Positions 16,756-25,980 are shown, counted from the first letter of the stretch. The stretch: 64,000 bases of DNA from Enterocloster clostridioformis (GCF_020297485.1 NZ_JAIWZC010000001.1:2666001-2730000), one strand, 5' to 3'. The notes: generated from the sequence alone by a model not told the origin. Made by a program: numbers and translations.

Positions 16756-17544
16756 TCAGTTCTTCCTGATGTTCTTATTCACAAAATCATTTGCAAACCG
16801 GTAATAAATCTTTTTAGGCATATACTCCGCCATGGCCTTCACAAGTTTCCCGGCCTTATCGGGTATGCATATAACCTTTCCTTTTTCAAACTCCTTCATA
16901 GCCTCATCCACCACATCTTCAGGCTGCCGGAATCCAAACATGCCCTTTCTCGTCTTATCCACATGCATCCCGTTATTTTCATGGAAATCCGTATCCACAA
17001 ATCCCGGACACACGGCCTGAACCCTGATTTCCGTGCCCATAAGCTCCATGTGGAGCCCTTCGGTCAATGTGACGATGAAACGTTTTGAGGCGGCATAGGT
17101 AACATTGCCTGGCACCACCGCAAATGCCCCGTCGGATGAAATATTGATGATAATGCCTTTATTCCGTTCTTTCATTCCCTTCAAGACATGATGGGTTATC
17201 TCTGCCACAGCCGTTGTCTGAAGATAGATTAGGCGCTTCAGTCCATCTATATCCGTATCACTAAATGAGGTTCTGAAGCCAAAGCCTGCATTGTTCACCA
17301 GCACATGAACCTCCCGGCCCTCCAGCGATGCAAGCAGCTTTCTTATCCCGCCTTCACTAGCAAGATCCACCAGAATCACAATAACCTTACACGCATATTT
17401 ATCCCTGATTTCCTGAGCTCTCCTTTCAATCACTTCTTTTCTCCTGCCGGTCATGATTAAATTTTACCCTTTTCCTGCAAACCACTTTGCATAGGCCAGT
17501 CCCAGACCGCTGGTTGCCCCTGTAATCAGTGCATAATGCTCCAT
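16756..17544 (-). pseudogene. short-chain dehydrogenase with an in-frame stop
   Basis: An SDR-family NAD(P)-dependent oxidoreductase. From ATG 17544 (after AAGGAGG) the frame gives the cofactor motif ITGATSGLGLAYAKWFAGKG and then TAA at codon 27 (17466-17464). It resumes at once with NLIMTGRRKEV and runs intact to 16756: NNAGFGF, the catalytic S in ISSDGAF, Y and K in VTYAASKRFIV, and PGFVDTDFH. Without the first 27 residues the nucleotide-binding motif is lost. A single base change (to TAT or CAA, for example) would restore it. The TetR gene upstream may have regulated it. Confidence 0.85.
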
Positions 17545-17630
17545 ATTCCTACCTCCTTGATTGTTTGCTGCCTGGCTTATGTTCTATTAGCCATCTCTAT
17601 CTGTTAACTGTATCGTGCTGCGGTCTCGAT

Positions 17631-17720
17631 GACACCGCTCTCAGTGGCGCTGCTCTTCATGACACCGCTCTCAGTGGCGCTGCTCTTCATGACACCGCTC
17701 TCAGTGGCACTGCTCTCCAT
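17631..17720. repeat. 30-base tandem repeat, three copies
   Basis: The unit GACACCGCTCTCAGTGGCGC plus TGCTCTTCAT occurs at 17631-17660 and 17661-17690 exactly, and at 17691-17720 with two changes; partial copies flank it. It lies between the SDR and TetR genes. The unit is a multiple of three, so it makes a repetitive open frame, but there is no start signal to support a gene. Confidence 0.85.
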
Positions 17721-17833
17721 GATGCCGTCCAAATGAACGCTGTTCACTCATTCTTTTAAAAAAGAAGTTCCCGAAACAGCGGCAACGGGAATTCTTCTCT
17801 TATCTGCCGGCCAATTTGTCATTTTTAGCTCAG

Positions 17834-18415
17834 TTACAGACCTAAAATACATTTCATTATCATGCGGATACCCGATGCCTTCTCAGCTGTTGACAATTCA
17901 TCGTTCTCCAGGACAGGAACCGCGCCAAAGAGCATGTAGGATGCTGTAATCGGTATATTCTTAACCCTTGTGATTCCCTTTTCATTCATTATCCGCAGCT
18001 TCTCCTCCATATAAGGTTCAATGGTCTCACACAGCTTAACCGACATAAGCATCTGAAGATCATGATTTTCCTTTTTATGAAAGAAATGATGATACTTTTC
18101 TTTTCCGTCTGTCTGCATAAACAGCTGTTCCATTTTGTCCAGAAAACCATCCAGCGAACGCTCCGTTTCTTTCAGAAGTTCAATCATAGGGTACGTAATA
18201 TCCTTTACGTACTGCTCGATTACAGTATCATACAGTACCTGCTTGGACTCAAAATACCGATAACACAATCCCGGCACCACATGCATGGCTGCCGCAATAT
18301 CTCTCATGGTAGCTGCCTCATATCCCTTTTCCATAAAAACCCACATGGCCGTGTCCAATATCTCCTGCCGGCGGACCTCCGGCTCCTTGGATATTCTGGC
18401 CGTCTTGCGTTCCAT
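17834..18415 (-). CDS. TetR/AcrR family transcriptional regulator
   Basis: A 193-residue repressor. The N-terminal helix-turn-helix is canonical: RRQEILDTAMWVFMEKGYEA, TMRDIAAAMHVVPGLCYRYF, ESKQVLYDTVIEQY. The rest is the helical ligand and dimer domain. It lies upstream of the broken SDR gene on the same strand, with a repeat tract between. Its promoter overlaps a perfect inverted repeat, so autoregulation is likely. Confidence 0.9.
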   Translation of the reverse strand: MERKTARISKEPEVRRQEILDTAMWVFMEKGYEAATMRDIAAAMHVVPGLCYRYFESKQVLYDTVIEQYVKDITYPMIELLKETERSLDGFLDKMEQLFMQTDGKEKYHHFFHKKENHDLQMLMSVKLCETIEPYMEEKLRIMNEKGITRVKNIPITASYMLFGAVPVLENDELSTAEKASGIRMIMKCILGL

Positions 18416-18546
18416 CTGTCAATCCACCTCTTTTTCTGAATATAATTCTTTTCTCTTATACTCTGTTTTCATTTATCAACAGGTTTCCATTGTCAGCAGA
18501 TATCCATATTCATTTTCCCAGCAAGTCTGATTTCTGTTATAAACCT

Positions 18547-18588
18547 AGAATAGCACTTCATTGAACATAAGTCAATAAACTATGTTCA
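18547..18588 (-). promoter_or_regulatory. promoter and operator of the TetR gene
   Basis: On the minus strand TTGACT (18575-18570), a 17-base spacer and TATTCT (18552-18547) form a sigma-A promoter. TGAACATA (18562-18569) and TATGTTCA (18581-18588) are perfect 8-base arms 11 bases apart, straddling the -35 box, as expected for the TetR protein's own operator. Confidence 0.65.
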
Positions 18589-18624
18589 TTCAATAAATAA
18601 AATGACATAATTTTATTACTTTTT

Positions 18625-18873
18625 TTGTTCTATTTTTATTCCATCTTTAAGATTCTATTTCCATTTCATGAATATGGCCATTTGGGTCTGATTTCTCTAT
18701 TTGCTTTAGGTCTGGCCATGATTATGAAGCCGGAATATCTCTGGGAAGTTGAACATATTTTCACAGTGGACGGCGCGGGGCCAACCGGTCTTTATTTAAC
18801 ATTTTTGCAGGCCAGCGGGACATTTTTTATGATATGTTCCGTTGCTGCGGCACTCTATATTTTGCTTCCATAG
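18625..18873 (+). CDS. small membrane protein, DUF6199-like, possibly truncated
   Basis: Up to 82 residues with two hydrophobic helices (GLISLFALGLAMIM; TFFMICSVAAALYILLP). The pattern of a first helix, KPEYLWEVEHIF, then PTGLYLTFLQASGTFF resembles DUF6199 small membrane proteins. No ribosome binding site precedes the TTG at 18625, so the start is doubtful and the gene may be a 5'-truncated remnant. Confidence 0.4.
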   Translation: MFYFYSIFKILFPFHEYGHLGLISLFALGLAMIMKPEYLWEVEHIFTVDGAGPTGLYLTFLQASGTFFMICSVAAALYILLP

Positions 18874-19275
18874 AGTGGGTTGATATATGGTTTGTGTAAT
18901 TAATTCTTCTTATTATCTTCTCTTTGCCCCATTAACTAACAGGATGATAATGCCCCCAGAAGCAGCGGCAGTATTTCATCCCCATTTTTCTATGCATAGT
19001 ACAAACGAACTTGGAAAGGCTCCGAAGCCTTTTTTCGGACCTGTACCCTTCCAACTTTTATTCTCTAACCTTTCACCATACCACGACAAAAAGCCCAATC
19101 CCCATAAGACCCAATCGCTGCCGGACGGGACACAATCCTGTTCGCCCATCCCTCGTACACTAATGCAAAAAACTATATCCTTGCCCAACATAAATTTTTC
19201 ACACAAAGTTCAAAATTCCTCCCCCAGGCTCCATGCTATAATAGGCTTATTCCAATTAACCACAGGAGGTTTTCC
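18874..19275. other. gap before the two-component system
   Basis: No gene supported. It holds a short hairpin AGGCT/AGCCT (19017-19030) followed by TTTTTT (to 19035), a plus-strand terminator, and the promoter and AGGAGG leader of the response regulator. An open frame spanning 18887-19288 has proline-rich, non-coding-like sequence. Confidence 0.5.
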
Positions 19276-19950
19276 ATGCGCATATTAGTGATTGAAGACG
19301 AGAAACGGCTTGCATTTACTCTGGCTGACATGATAGGCGGGGCCGGATATTATACAGATATTTCCCATGACGGGGCAGAGGGACTGGATCTGGCAAAAAC
19401 CGGTATTTATGACGCCACTGTCCTGGATGTGATGCTTCCCGGAATGGATGGATACAAAGTCCTGGAAAAATTGAGAAGCGCCCGCAACATGGCGCCGGTG
19501 CTCATGCTGACTGCCAGGTCGGAACTTGCTGACCGGGTCAGGGGATTAGACGCCGGAGCAGACTACTATCTGACAAAGCCGTTTGCCACAGAAGAATTCC
19601 TGGCCTGTCTGCGCACTGTGCTGAGGCGGCACGGAGATATTGCGCCCGACACCCTGTCCTTTGGGGATCTTATCCTCACGCCTTCCACGCCAGTATTTAT
19701 CTGCGGCGAAAACAGCGTGTCCTTAAGCGCCAGGGAACTGGAACTCATGAGTCTCCTGATACAAAACAGCAGCCAGTATCTCCCAAAGGAAACCATACTT
19801 CTTAAGGTCTGGGGATATGACGCCAATGTAAATTCCAACAGTGTAGAGGCTTACATATCATTTCTGCGCAAGAAGCTCTCTCTGCTGGGGTCCTGTGTTT
19901 CCATATGCGTCATGAGAAACATTGGATATAAGCTGGAGGTGTCACTATGA
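19276..19950 (+). CDS. OmpR-family response regulator
   Basis: A 224-residue regulator: receiver domain with acidic pocket IEDE, phospho-acceptor Asp51 in VLDVMLPGMDG, Thr in LMLTARSE and Lys in YLTKPFATEEF, then a winged-helix domain (LSARELELMSLLIQNSSQYL, SVEAYISFLRKKL, NIGYKLEV). CAGGAGG precedes the ATG. It overlaps the kinase gene by four bases (ATGA). Its kinase is now split by an insertion, so it may no longer be phosphorylated by its partner. The VTC/DUF4956 operon on the other side of the kinase is a candidate target. Confidence 0.94.
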   Translation: MRILVIEDEKRLAFTLADMIGGAGYYTDISHDGAEGLDLAKTGIYDATVLDVMLPGMDGYKVLEKLRSARNMAPVLMLTARSELADRVRGLDAGADYYLTKPFATEEFLACLRTVLRRHGDIAPDTLSFGDLILTPSTPVFICGENSVSLSARELELMSLLIQNSSQYLPKETILLKVWGYDANVNSNSVEAYISFLRKKLSLLGSCVSICVMRNIGYKLEVSL

Positions 19951-20873
19951 TACGTAAACTCAGATGGAAATTTTCAGCCATCATGATGATCATTGTCGGT
20001 CTTCTCCTGGCCGTCATCTTCATAACGCTGTACTGCACAACAAAAGCAAATTACGTTCGGCGGAGCATGGACACCCTGCATTCCGCCATGATGGAAGACT
20101 ACCCGGCCAGTATGCGGGAACAGACAGGTTATGCCGAAGGACAATCAGCTTCATTCAATGAACAGTCAGAATCAAACAGGCAGGACACTCCAAACGGGCA
20201 GGCCGCACTAAATAGACAGGACCCTCCAGCCAGGCAGCAGCCCTCTGCCGGACAGCGTTCTCCAGCCCGTCCCCGCAGACAGGAGCTCCCTCTAATGGTG
20301 GTAGATATAAGGCAAGGCAATTATTCCGTAGTAAAGAACCAGCTTCTGAATACAGAAAGCCGGGAGGCCGAAACACTGGTATCCCTGGCAGAAAGCATGG
20401 GCGGTGAATCCGGCACCTTAAAGGACCGGCACCTGCGTTATCTCCGCGGAAAAACCATGCCAGACCAAACAGTGCGGTACGTATTCGCCGATATATACGA
20501 GGAACAGAATTCGCTTTACTGGCAGTTGATACACTCTTCCATTATCGGCGCATGTTCTTTTGCTGTCCTTTTCCTGTTCTCCATCCTTCTCTCCAGATGG
20601 GCTGTAAAACCCGTGGAAGATGCCTGGCAGCAGCAGCGCCAGTTCGTCGCGGACGCTTCCCACGAATTAAAAACTCCTCTCACCGTCATCCTCTCTAATG
20701 CCGATATGCTTGAAAAAGACCGTGATATACCGGAGGGGAAAAACCGGCAGCGGATAAGCCATATAAAGGCTGAGTCCCTGCGGATGAAACAGCTTATGGC
20801 TAATTAGATGTAATCAAGATGAAGAAAGGAAAAGCACAATCCAGACGGAACCGGCGAAGCAGTCAAGAAATAT

Positions 20874-20902
20874 TTGTGGAATTACAAGATAGGTGCTATA
20901 AT
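20874..20902 (+). promoter_or_regulatory. promoter of the small XRE regulator
   Basis: TTGTGG (20874-20879), 17-base spacer, TATAAT (20897-20902). It places the transcript start after the in-frame ATG at 20901 and so supports initiation of the regulator at 20946. Confidence 0.55.
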
Positions 20903-20945
20903 GGAGGAAGCAAGCCCCGGCATGGGGAGAAAGGCAGGACGATAT

Positions 20946-21161
20946 ATGCACATAAGCTACAAACCGCTATGGCATACGCTGATAGAGCGCAATATGCGGA
21001 AAGAGGACTTGCGGCTTGCCGCCGGTCTTACCACAAATATGATTGCCAATATGGGGAAGGGAAAGCATATCAGCATGGAAACGCTGACGAAGATTTGTGA
21101 AACCCTGAATTGTGGCATTTTAGATGTGATAGAATTGGAACAGGATGAAGCCGATTCGTAA
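20946..21161 (+). CDS. small XRE-family transcriptional regulator (YozG-like)
   Basis: A 71-residue Cro/C1-type helix-turn-helix protein: YKPLWHTLIERNMRKEDLRL, AAGLTTNMIANMGKGKHISM, ETLTKICETLNCGILDVIEL. The short form, starting just before the DNA-binding domain, is common in integrative elements. AGGACGAT precedes the ATG. Probably controls element genes. Confidence 0.8.
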   Translation: MHISYKPLWHTLIERNMRKEDLRLAAGLTTNMIANMGKGKHISMETLTKICETLNCGILDVIELEQDEADS

Positions 21162-21176
21162 ATGAGGTGTTAATCA

Positions 21177-21596
21177 ATGAATGAACGAGAAAAAATAATT
21201 CGATTATGGTTCGATATGTGGCTAAAACAAGAGGATTTAGGAATAGATGATATTTTTACAGAAGATGTAATTTACATTGAGAGTTGGAGTCCTAAATACG
21301 ATAACCGGGCTACTGTAAAGCATTGGTTCAATGAATGGAATACCCGTGGAAAAGTTCTTGTATGGGACATAAAGCAGTATTTCCACAAAGAAAATTCAAC
21401 GATTGTCGAGTGGTATTTCAAAAATCAGATGGATAATGGAAATGTTGAAGATTTTGACGGAATATCGCTGATTGAATGGACAGAAGATAATAGAATCAAG
21501 TTCTTAAAAGAGTTTGGTTGCAACCGATACAATTATAATCCGTACCAGAACAGTGATTTACCGCAATTCAGAAACGAAACAGCAAAATGGTTTTAA
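21177..21596 (+). CDS. NTF2-like (SnoaL fold) protein
   Basis: A 139-residue protein with the helix and beta-sheet pattern of the SnoaL/NTF2-like fold: EREKIIRLWFDMWLKQEDLG, DDIFTEDVIYIESWSPKY, VKHWFNEW, STIVEWYFKNQMDNG, GISLIEWTEDNRIKFLKEFG. Such folds bind small hydrophobic ligands or act as isomerases; no catalytic role can be assigned. It lies 15 bases after the XRE gene, so likely co-transcribed as element cargo. Its GC is lower than the surrounding element genes. Confidence 0.7.
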   Translation: MNEREKIIRLWFDMWLKQEDLGIDDIFTEDVIYIESWSPKYDNRATVKHWFNEWNTRGKVLVWDIKQYFHKENSTIVEWYFKNQMDNGNVEDFDGISLIEWTEDNRIKFLKEFGCNRYNYNPYQNSDLPQFRNETAKWF

Positions 21597-21623
21597 TAGC
21601 AAAATTTTATATATGATTTAAGC

Positions 21624-21670
21624 CAGCCGTTGCAGGAACCGCAATTCCCACAACGGCTGCTTTTATTTTC
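21624..21670 (+). terminator. terminator between convergent genes
   Basis: CAGCCGTTG (21624-21632) and CAACGGCTG (21651-21659) are perfect arms followed by CTTTTATTTT on the plus strand. It ends the XRE/NTF2-like transcript and faces the minus-strand XRE gene. Confidence 0.8.
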
Positions 21671-22481
21671 TCCTGCGCCGGAAATTCAGCGGATTGTTCT
21701 TGATAACGGGCGATTTTGCAAGAACCTTTTTCAACACTTTCTGTTCATCAGCGGTCAGCTTGTCAAAGTCAATATCAAGCAGGTTGAAGATGATTTTCCA
21801 GATTTTTGTAAGGTGGTCCCCGGGAGCTGCGAGGGCTTTTTTGATTTCCAGGGCCATCTTCTTTGCAAGAGAGAAATCCGGCGTACTGTCAATGTCATGT
21901 TCATGGGCTTTCCGTATGTCGTGGAGAATGGCGTCCCATGTTTTATGCGTAACATGGCAGAAAAAATCTTCTTCCTCTAATTGGGCGGCAAGAAGCGTTT
22001 CCGAGTATAAATCGCCGTCAGCGTGGGTGTGGTTTTTGATAAGGGCAAGCCGCTGTTCTTCCAGCGATTCGTTTATATCCCGGAAACGTGCGGTGGCGTG
22101 ACCGTCTATGTAAATTTCCGTGTCCGTCATTAGCCGCTTGAATTTTTCATGGGTGGCAATCTCACAGAGAAGCCGGTTGTTGATCTGCTCACTTTTCAGC
22201 AGCTCCACCATTTCATCACTAATATGCAGTTCTGACAAAGGCGTGTTTATCTGCTCCCTGTTTTCTGTCCGGCAAAGTATGTAATCAACAGACACGCCAT
22301 AAAAATCTGCCAGTATCACAAGGTTATTGTGGTTGATTTCTTTGTAATCGTCCGTTTCATAGCTGCCGAGGGCAGACTTTGAAATGCCGGTAAGCTGCGC
22401 TAGTTGTTCCAGATATAAGTTTTTCTCTTTGCGTAAATCTTTCAGCCGTTCCTGTATGGTAATGCGTGATTTCATAGGCAT
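21663..22481 (-). CDS. XRE-family regulator with long C-terminal domain
   Basis: A 272-residue protein: N-terminal helix-turn-helix (ERLKDLRKEKNLYLEQLAQL, TGISKSALGSYETDDYKEIN, LVILADFYGVSVDYILCRTE), then a helical region with no known fold and a basic end (NFRRRRK). AAGGAACGGT precedes the ATG at 22481. Regulators of this size and orientation accompany the transfer genes of related integrative elements and are probably their repressor. Confidence 0.85.
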   Translation of the reverse strand: MPMKSRITIQERLKDLRKEKNLYLEQLAQLTGISKSALGSYETDDYKEINHNNLVILADFYGVSVDYILCRTENREQINTPLSELHISDEMVELLKSEQINNRLLCEIATHEKFKRLMTDTEIYIDGHATARFRDINESLEEQRLALIKNHTHADGDLYSETLLAAQLEEEDFFCHVTHKTWDAILHDIRKAHEHDIDSTPDFSLAKKMALEIKKALAAPGDHLTKIWKIIFNLLDIDFDKLTADEQKVLKKVLAKSPVIKNNPLNFRRRRK

Positions 22482-23006
22482 ACCGTTCCTTTCCAGCGGC
22501 TCACATGACCGCTGGATTTATTATAGCATATCCTTCCGCAAACGTGGAATATTTTGATTTCTGCCCCCAATTCCTACTTTTCGGACATACGGCACAAGGC
22601 TCAAAAATGTTCTATGATGTAGGTAGTTCATCGATGGATTATTCCAATCGAATGACCGTCCTGTATGGGATATGTCCCCCGGCGAAGTACCGCAGCGACT
22701 TCCGGCAAGGAGATGGAGGAACCTTAACCGCAACGAGCGTACCAACGGGGACGAAACGCCGCCGAAAGAACCGGGGGCAGGAACGACATCAGGGAGAACC
22801 GGCAAAATGGACACCGAAACGATACCGAAACACAACAATTTATCAGGGTATAGTCTGCCCTGTCCGTAATACTGCGGGGGATTTTCAGGCGGCTCTACGA
22901 CCGCATTTTCCTTGAAAATCGCCCCGAAACGCTACACAAAAACCTGCTATTCGTCCATCCCGGTTGTTACGGCTGAAATGGGCGGATTTTTTATGAAGGA
23001 GGCACT
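22482..23006. other. gap in the mobile element, one doubtful small frame
   Basis: No firm gene. A plus-strand frame at 22672-22869 (starts MSPGEVPQRLPARRWRNLNR, 65 residues) has no good ribosome binding site and a composition rich in Arg, Gly and Pro. The stretch probably holds divergent promoters. The last bases carry GAAGGAGG for the next gene. Confidence 0.4.
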
Positions 23007-23192
23007 ATGCCGAGAATGTCAAAAAAGTTGAAGAAAGAGCTTGCTTTCTTCCTCAATGACCGGGGGCGCAGGAGCTACAATGAGCTTTGCCGGAAATGCC
23101 AGCATGAGTGTAAGCAGAGTTTCCGGGCTGTTGTCATTGACTGCCCCCGCTATTTATCCAAACGAGCGAAAAGGAGGACACCTAACGAATGA
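23007..23192 (+). CDS. small cysteine-containing basic protein of integrative elements
   Basis: A 61-residue protein (KKLKKELAFFLNDRGRRSYN, ELCRKCQHECKQSF, IDCPRYLSKRAKRR). The C-x2-C-x3-C spacing plus a later cysteine suggests a metal-binding knuckle. GAAGGAGG precedes the ATG. It overlaps the next gene by four bases (ATGA). Function unknown, although such genes are frequent beside replication genes of clostridial elements. Confidence 0.75.
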   Translation: MPRMSKKLKKELAFFLNDRGRRSYNELCRKCQHECKQSFRAVVIDCPRYLSKRAKRRTPNE

Positions 23193-23530
23193 ATTATGAA
23201 TTTATGATGATTGACACACCCCTGCCGCCCTGTATGCCCCTGCCGAGGGCAACGCTGCGGCTGCCGGTCAGCAATACCGCAAAGGTCATGTACGCCCGCC
23301 TGTTAGATGAAATCCTCACGGACGGCGTGGAGGACAGCAACGGGATTCTGTTTATCCGCTTCCCCATCGTGGAGCTTGCGGCGGCACTTTCCCGAAGCCC
23401 CATGACCGTGAAGCGTTCCCTGAATGAACTGGAACAGGCTGGAATGATTATGCGTGTCCGGCAGGGCGTTGGGGAAGCCAACCACATTTATATTTTACTT
23501 CCGAAGGAGGACGCCGCCCATGAACGATAA
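23189..23530 (+). CDS. replication-initiator-like winged-helix protein
   Basis: A 113-residue protein: LPRATLRLPVSNTAKVMYAR, LLDEILTDGVEDSNGILFIR, FPIVELAAALSRSPMTVKRS, LNELEQAGMIMRVRQG. This matches the N-terminal winged-helix domain of RepA_N-type initiators, though the protein is short and may instead be a regulator. It overlaps its neighbours on both sides (ATGA-type), so the three small genes are translated together. Confidence 0.75.
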   Translation: MNYEFMMIDTPLPPCMPLPRATLRLPVSNTAKVMYARLLDEILTDGVEDSNGILFIRFPIVELAAALSRSPMTVKRSLNELEQAGMIMRVRQGVGEANHIYILLPKEDAAHER

Positions 23531-23807
23531 GCTGGAAAAACTCAATCAGGAGATTGAAAAAGGGGAAAAGAAGCTGCGCCGGTTGAAGCATGAGGAAAAA
23601 ATCTTGCAGAACCGGGCGAAGCAATTAACCCGGAATGAACGGACGCACCGGCTCTGTACCAGAGGGGCGGCACTGGAAAGCTATCTGCCCCACCCGGAGC
23701 TTGTGACGGATGAACAGGTCAGCACGATTTTGAAGCTGCTGTTCCATCGGAGCGAAAACCGAAAAATCATGGAACAGGTACTTGCAGAGAAGCCGGAAAA
23801 TGAGTAA
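23520..23807 (+). CDS. DUF3847-like protein
   Basis: A 95-residue protein starting MNDKLEKLNQEIEKGEKKLR, a coiled-coil helix (to about residue 40), then NERTHRLCTRGAALESYLPH and a C-terminal helical part. DUF3847 proteins are found next to relaxase (MobA) genes in mobilizable elements and may help the relaxosome. Here the relaxase that should follow is absent; an RIT element starts 70 bases downstream. Confidence 0.75.
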   Translation: MNDKLEKLNQEIEKGEKKLRRLKHEEKILQNRAKQLTRNERTHRLCTRGAALESYLPHPELVTDEQVSTILKLLFHRSENRKIMEQVLAEKPENE

Positions 23808-23877
23808 AGGCAGGACGCCGGAAAGGTTGGAGATTGCTTCCAGAGCGGCAAGCCGGGGCTTTCCCCTCTGAAAGAGG

Positions 23878-23966
23878 GCGCATTATCCGAGATTTTCAAT
23901 TATCCGAGGAAATTCATAAAAAGTCCCATTCGTAAAGGCTTTTAAGAAGATTTCCTCGGATAATGT
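23878..23966. repeat. left 89-base terminal inverted repeat of the RIT element
   Basis: It holds three copies of an ATTATCCGAG word: CATTATCCGAG at the outer edge, ATTATCCGAGGAAAT in the middle and its reverse complement ATTTCCTCGGATAAT at the inner edge. These look like binding sites for the three recombinases. Confidence 0.9.
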
Positions 23967-24022
23967 TTTACCCGCATGGTACATTAAAGTCATCAAACAA
24001 AAAGGAGGCTTTAACCATAACC

Positions 24023-24994
24023 ATGAATCAACAGACAAATGAAAACACACCTACACTGTGCAGGTATCAGGAACTGAATCCGGAGATGGATGCTTTCCTG
24101 AGAACGTATCTTGAAGATGGGTGGCGCAGGGGGCTTCGGGAAAGCTCTATCCATCTGCATGATAAGATTGGGCACTACTTCTTATCCGCCATGGCTGAAA
24201 CAGGCTGTATGAAACCGCAGGAAATGAATGCCCGGAATATAGGGACTGCCTGCCTGACCATCAGTAGCAAGTGGTATCTTTCACACATCCGGACATTCCT
24301 CCGGTATGCTTACCAGTCCGGCTATACCGACAGGGATTACAGCGGTATCGTCCCTCGGTTTAAAAGGCCGCAGCCATACCCCTCGGTTTACACCACAGAG
24401 GAAATCCTGAAAATTGAGAGCAGCATAAACCAGGATTCTCCACATGGGAAGCGTGATTATGCAGCCCTGCTCCTTGCGACACGGCTGGGGATCCGGAGCG
24501 GTGATATTTCATCCATGACACTTGAATGTCTGTACTTTGACAGGAACCTGATTCGGATTACACAGCATAAAACCGGAATCGCCATGGAATTTCCCATGGT
24601 TCCCGATGTAAAAACCGCATTGGAGCGGTATCTGCGGGAAGAACGTGCCGGTCATGGCAGTCCATATGTGTTCCTCCGCATTGTCCCTCCATACAGCCAT
24701 ATCTCCGTGCAGGCAATCACTAAGATTGTAAGGACTGCCATAGCGGCAGCCGGGATTGACCCGGACGGGCGCAAACAGGGAGCACATGCTTTTCGTTCAT
24801 CCCTTGCAAGCTCCATGGTCAATGACAACATCCCTTATGAAGCAGTAAGAAAAACCCTTGGGCATACAGACCAGAACGCCATCCGCTCCTATGCCAGACT
24901 TGATCTGGAACAGCTCCGTGGGTATGCACTCCCGGTCATGGAGGCGACGGGCATCTTTGCCGCATTCCTGGAGGGGAGGTGGGGCCTGTCATGA
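24023..24994 (+). CDS. ritA: tyrosine recombinase, first of the RIT trio
   Basis: A 323-residue site-specific recombinase. N-terminal SAM-like DNA-binding domain (residues about 15-125), catalytic domain with Arg in ATRLGIRSGDISSM, the HxxR box HAFRSSLASSM, LGHTDQNAIRSYARLD with the nucleophile tyrosine, and Lys in TQHKTGI. ATG at 24023 is the start of homology; GGAGG lies 14 bases before it, so initiation could be slightly different. Stop overlaps the second gene (ATGA). Confidence 0.88.
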   Translation: MNQQTNENTPTLCRYQELNPEMDAFLRTYLEDGWRRGLRESSIHLHDKIGHYFLSAMAETGCMKPQEMNARNIGTACLTISSKWYLSHIRTFLRYAYQSGYTDRDYSGIVPRFKRPQPYPSVYTTEEILKIESSINQDSPHGKRDYAALLLATRLGIRSGDISSMTLECLYFDRNLIRITQHKTGIAMEFPMVPDVKTALERYLREERAGHGSPYVFLRIVPPYSHISVQAITKIVRTAIAAAGIDPDGRKQGAHAFRSSLASSMVNDNIPYEAVRKTLGHTDQNAIRSYARLDLEQLRGYALPVMEATGIFAAFLEGRWGLS

Positions 24995-25980
24995 AAGAAT
25001 TTCAATCCATTTTCAAAAATGAGCTTGCAGAATATATTGAAATCAGCCAAGGGACAATCAGCAAGGATACCTTGCGGAATACGCACAGAGTATTGCTTTC
25101 ATTCGATTCACTGCTGGCAGGAGAAAATGCCAAAGAGATATCGGAAACGTTTATCAACCAATGGATCAGGGCGCTCCATCAGGCAAACGCCCCAAAAACG
25201 GTCAGCGACAAGGTGAGTTATCTCCGCAAATTCCTGCGGTATCTCCGGTATGAGGGATACTGTGTTTTCATGCCTGACTGCCCCAAAACATCAGACAGCT
25301 ATGTCCCGTACATCTTTTCAGACGATGAGATACAGACGCTTCTGGAAGGTGCTGACAAATGGGCTGACAGGCATCCAGACCCGAAAACCCGCCAGACGGA
25401 CATGGAGTTCTGTATGCTGCTGCGGATGCTCCTTGGGTGCGGGTTCCGGTTGGGCGAGCCGCTTGCCGCCAAAGTAAAGGATGTGAATTTCCATGCCGGG
25501 ACCATCCTGATCCGCCATGCAAAAAATGACAAGCAGCGTGCCGTCCCGATGGACCAGACCCTGACGCAGATTCTGGAAAGGTACTGCATTGCAATGGGCA
25601 TCAGGACAGACCCGGAAAGCTACCTGTTCCCGGCATCCAGAAACGAGGGGGCTGCCGTCAGCAAAGGGACTTTTGATTTACGGTTCAGGAACCTTTTGCG
25701 GGAAACCGGCCTGTATGTACCTGGGAAACCCCATTCCAGAGGCCAGTGCCTCCACTGCTTCCGCCATTATTTCGCCATTCATTCCTTTGCGCGGGCTGAG
25801 AAGAATGGGCGTCCGGCAGACGATTCCGTGCCATTTTTATCTGTCTATCTTGGGCACCATGACATGGACGAGACGGAGAAATACCTGAAATTCAGCGGGG
25901 ACATGTTCCCTGAATATTCGGGGCTGTTTGAGGAGTATGCCGTCGGCGTATTCACGGAGGTGGCCTGTGAGGAAAAATAA
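24991..25980 (+). CDS. ritB: tyrosine recombinase, second of the RIT trio
   Basis: A 329-residue recombinase. ATG 24991 overlaps the first gene's stop and is preceded by GGAGGTGG. Catalytic Arg in LGCGFRLGEPLAAKV, Lys in RHAKNDKQRAVP, CLHCFRHYFAIHSFARAEKN as the HxxR box and LGHHDMDETEKYLKFSG with the nucleophile. The N-terminal core-binding domain is at residues about 10-105. Confidence 0.88.
   Translation: MKEFQSIFKNELAEYIEISQGTISKDTLRNTHRVLLSFDSLLAGENAKEISETFINQWIRALHQANAPKTVSDKVSYLRKFLRYLRYEGYCVFMPDCPKTSDSYVPYIFSDDEIQTLLEGADKWADRHPDPKTRQTDMEFCMLLRMLLGCGFRLGEPLAAKVKDVNFHAGTILIRHAKNDKQRAVPMDQTLTQILERYCIAMGIRTDPESYLFPASRNEGAAVSKGTFDLRFRNLLRETGLYVPGKPHSRGQCLHCFRHYFAIHSFARAEKNGRPADDSVPFLSVYLGHHDMDETEKYLKFSGDMFPEYSGLFEEYAVGVFTEVACEEK

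Noticed and set aside
17631..17720. Possible CRISPR array
   Set aside because: The 30-base units are directly adjacent with no spacers between them, and no cas genes are near.
17529..17759. Repetitive protein encoded by the tandem repeat
   Set aside because: It is open only because the unit is a multiple of three; no start signal or family.
18887..19288. 133-codon frame before the response regulator
   Set aside because: Proline-rich, crosses the terminator at 19017-19035 and lacks a ribosome binding site.
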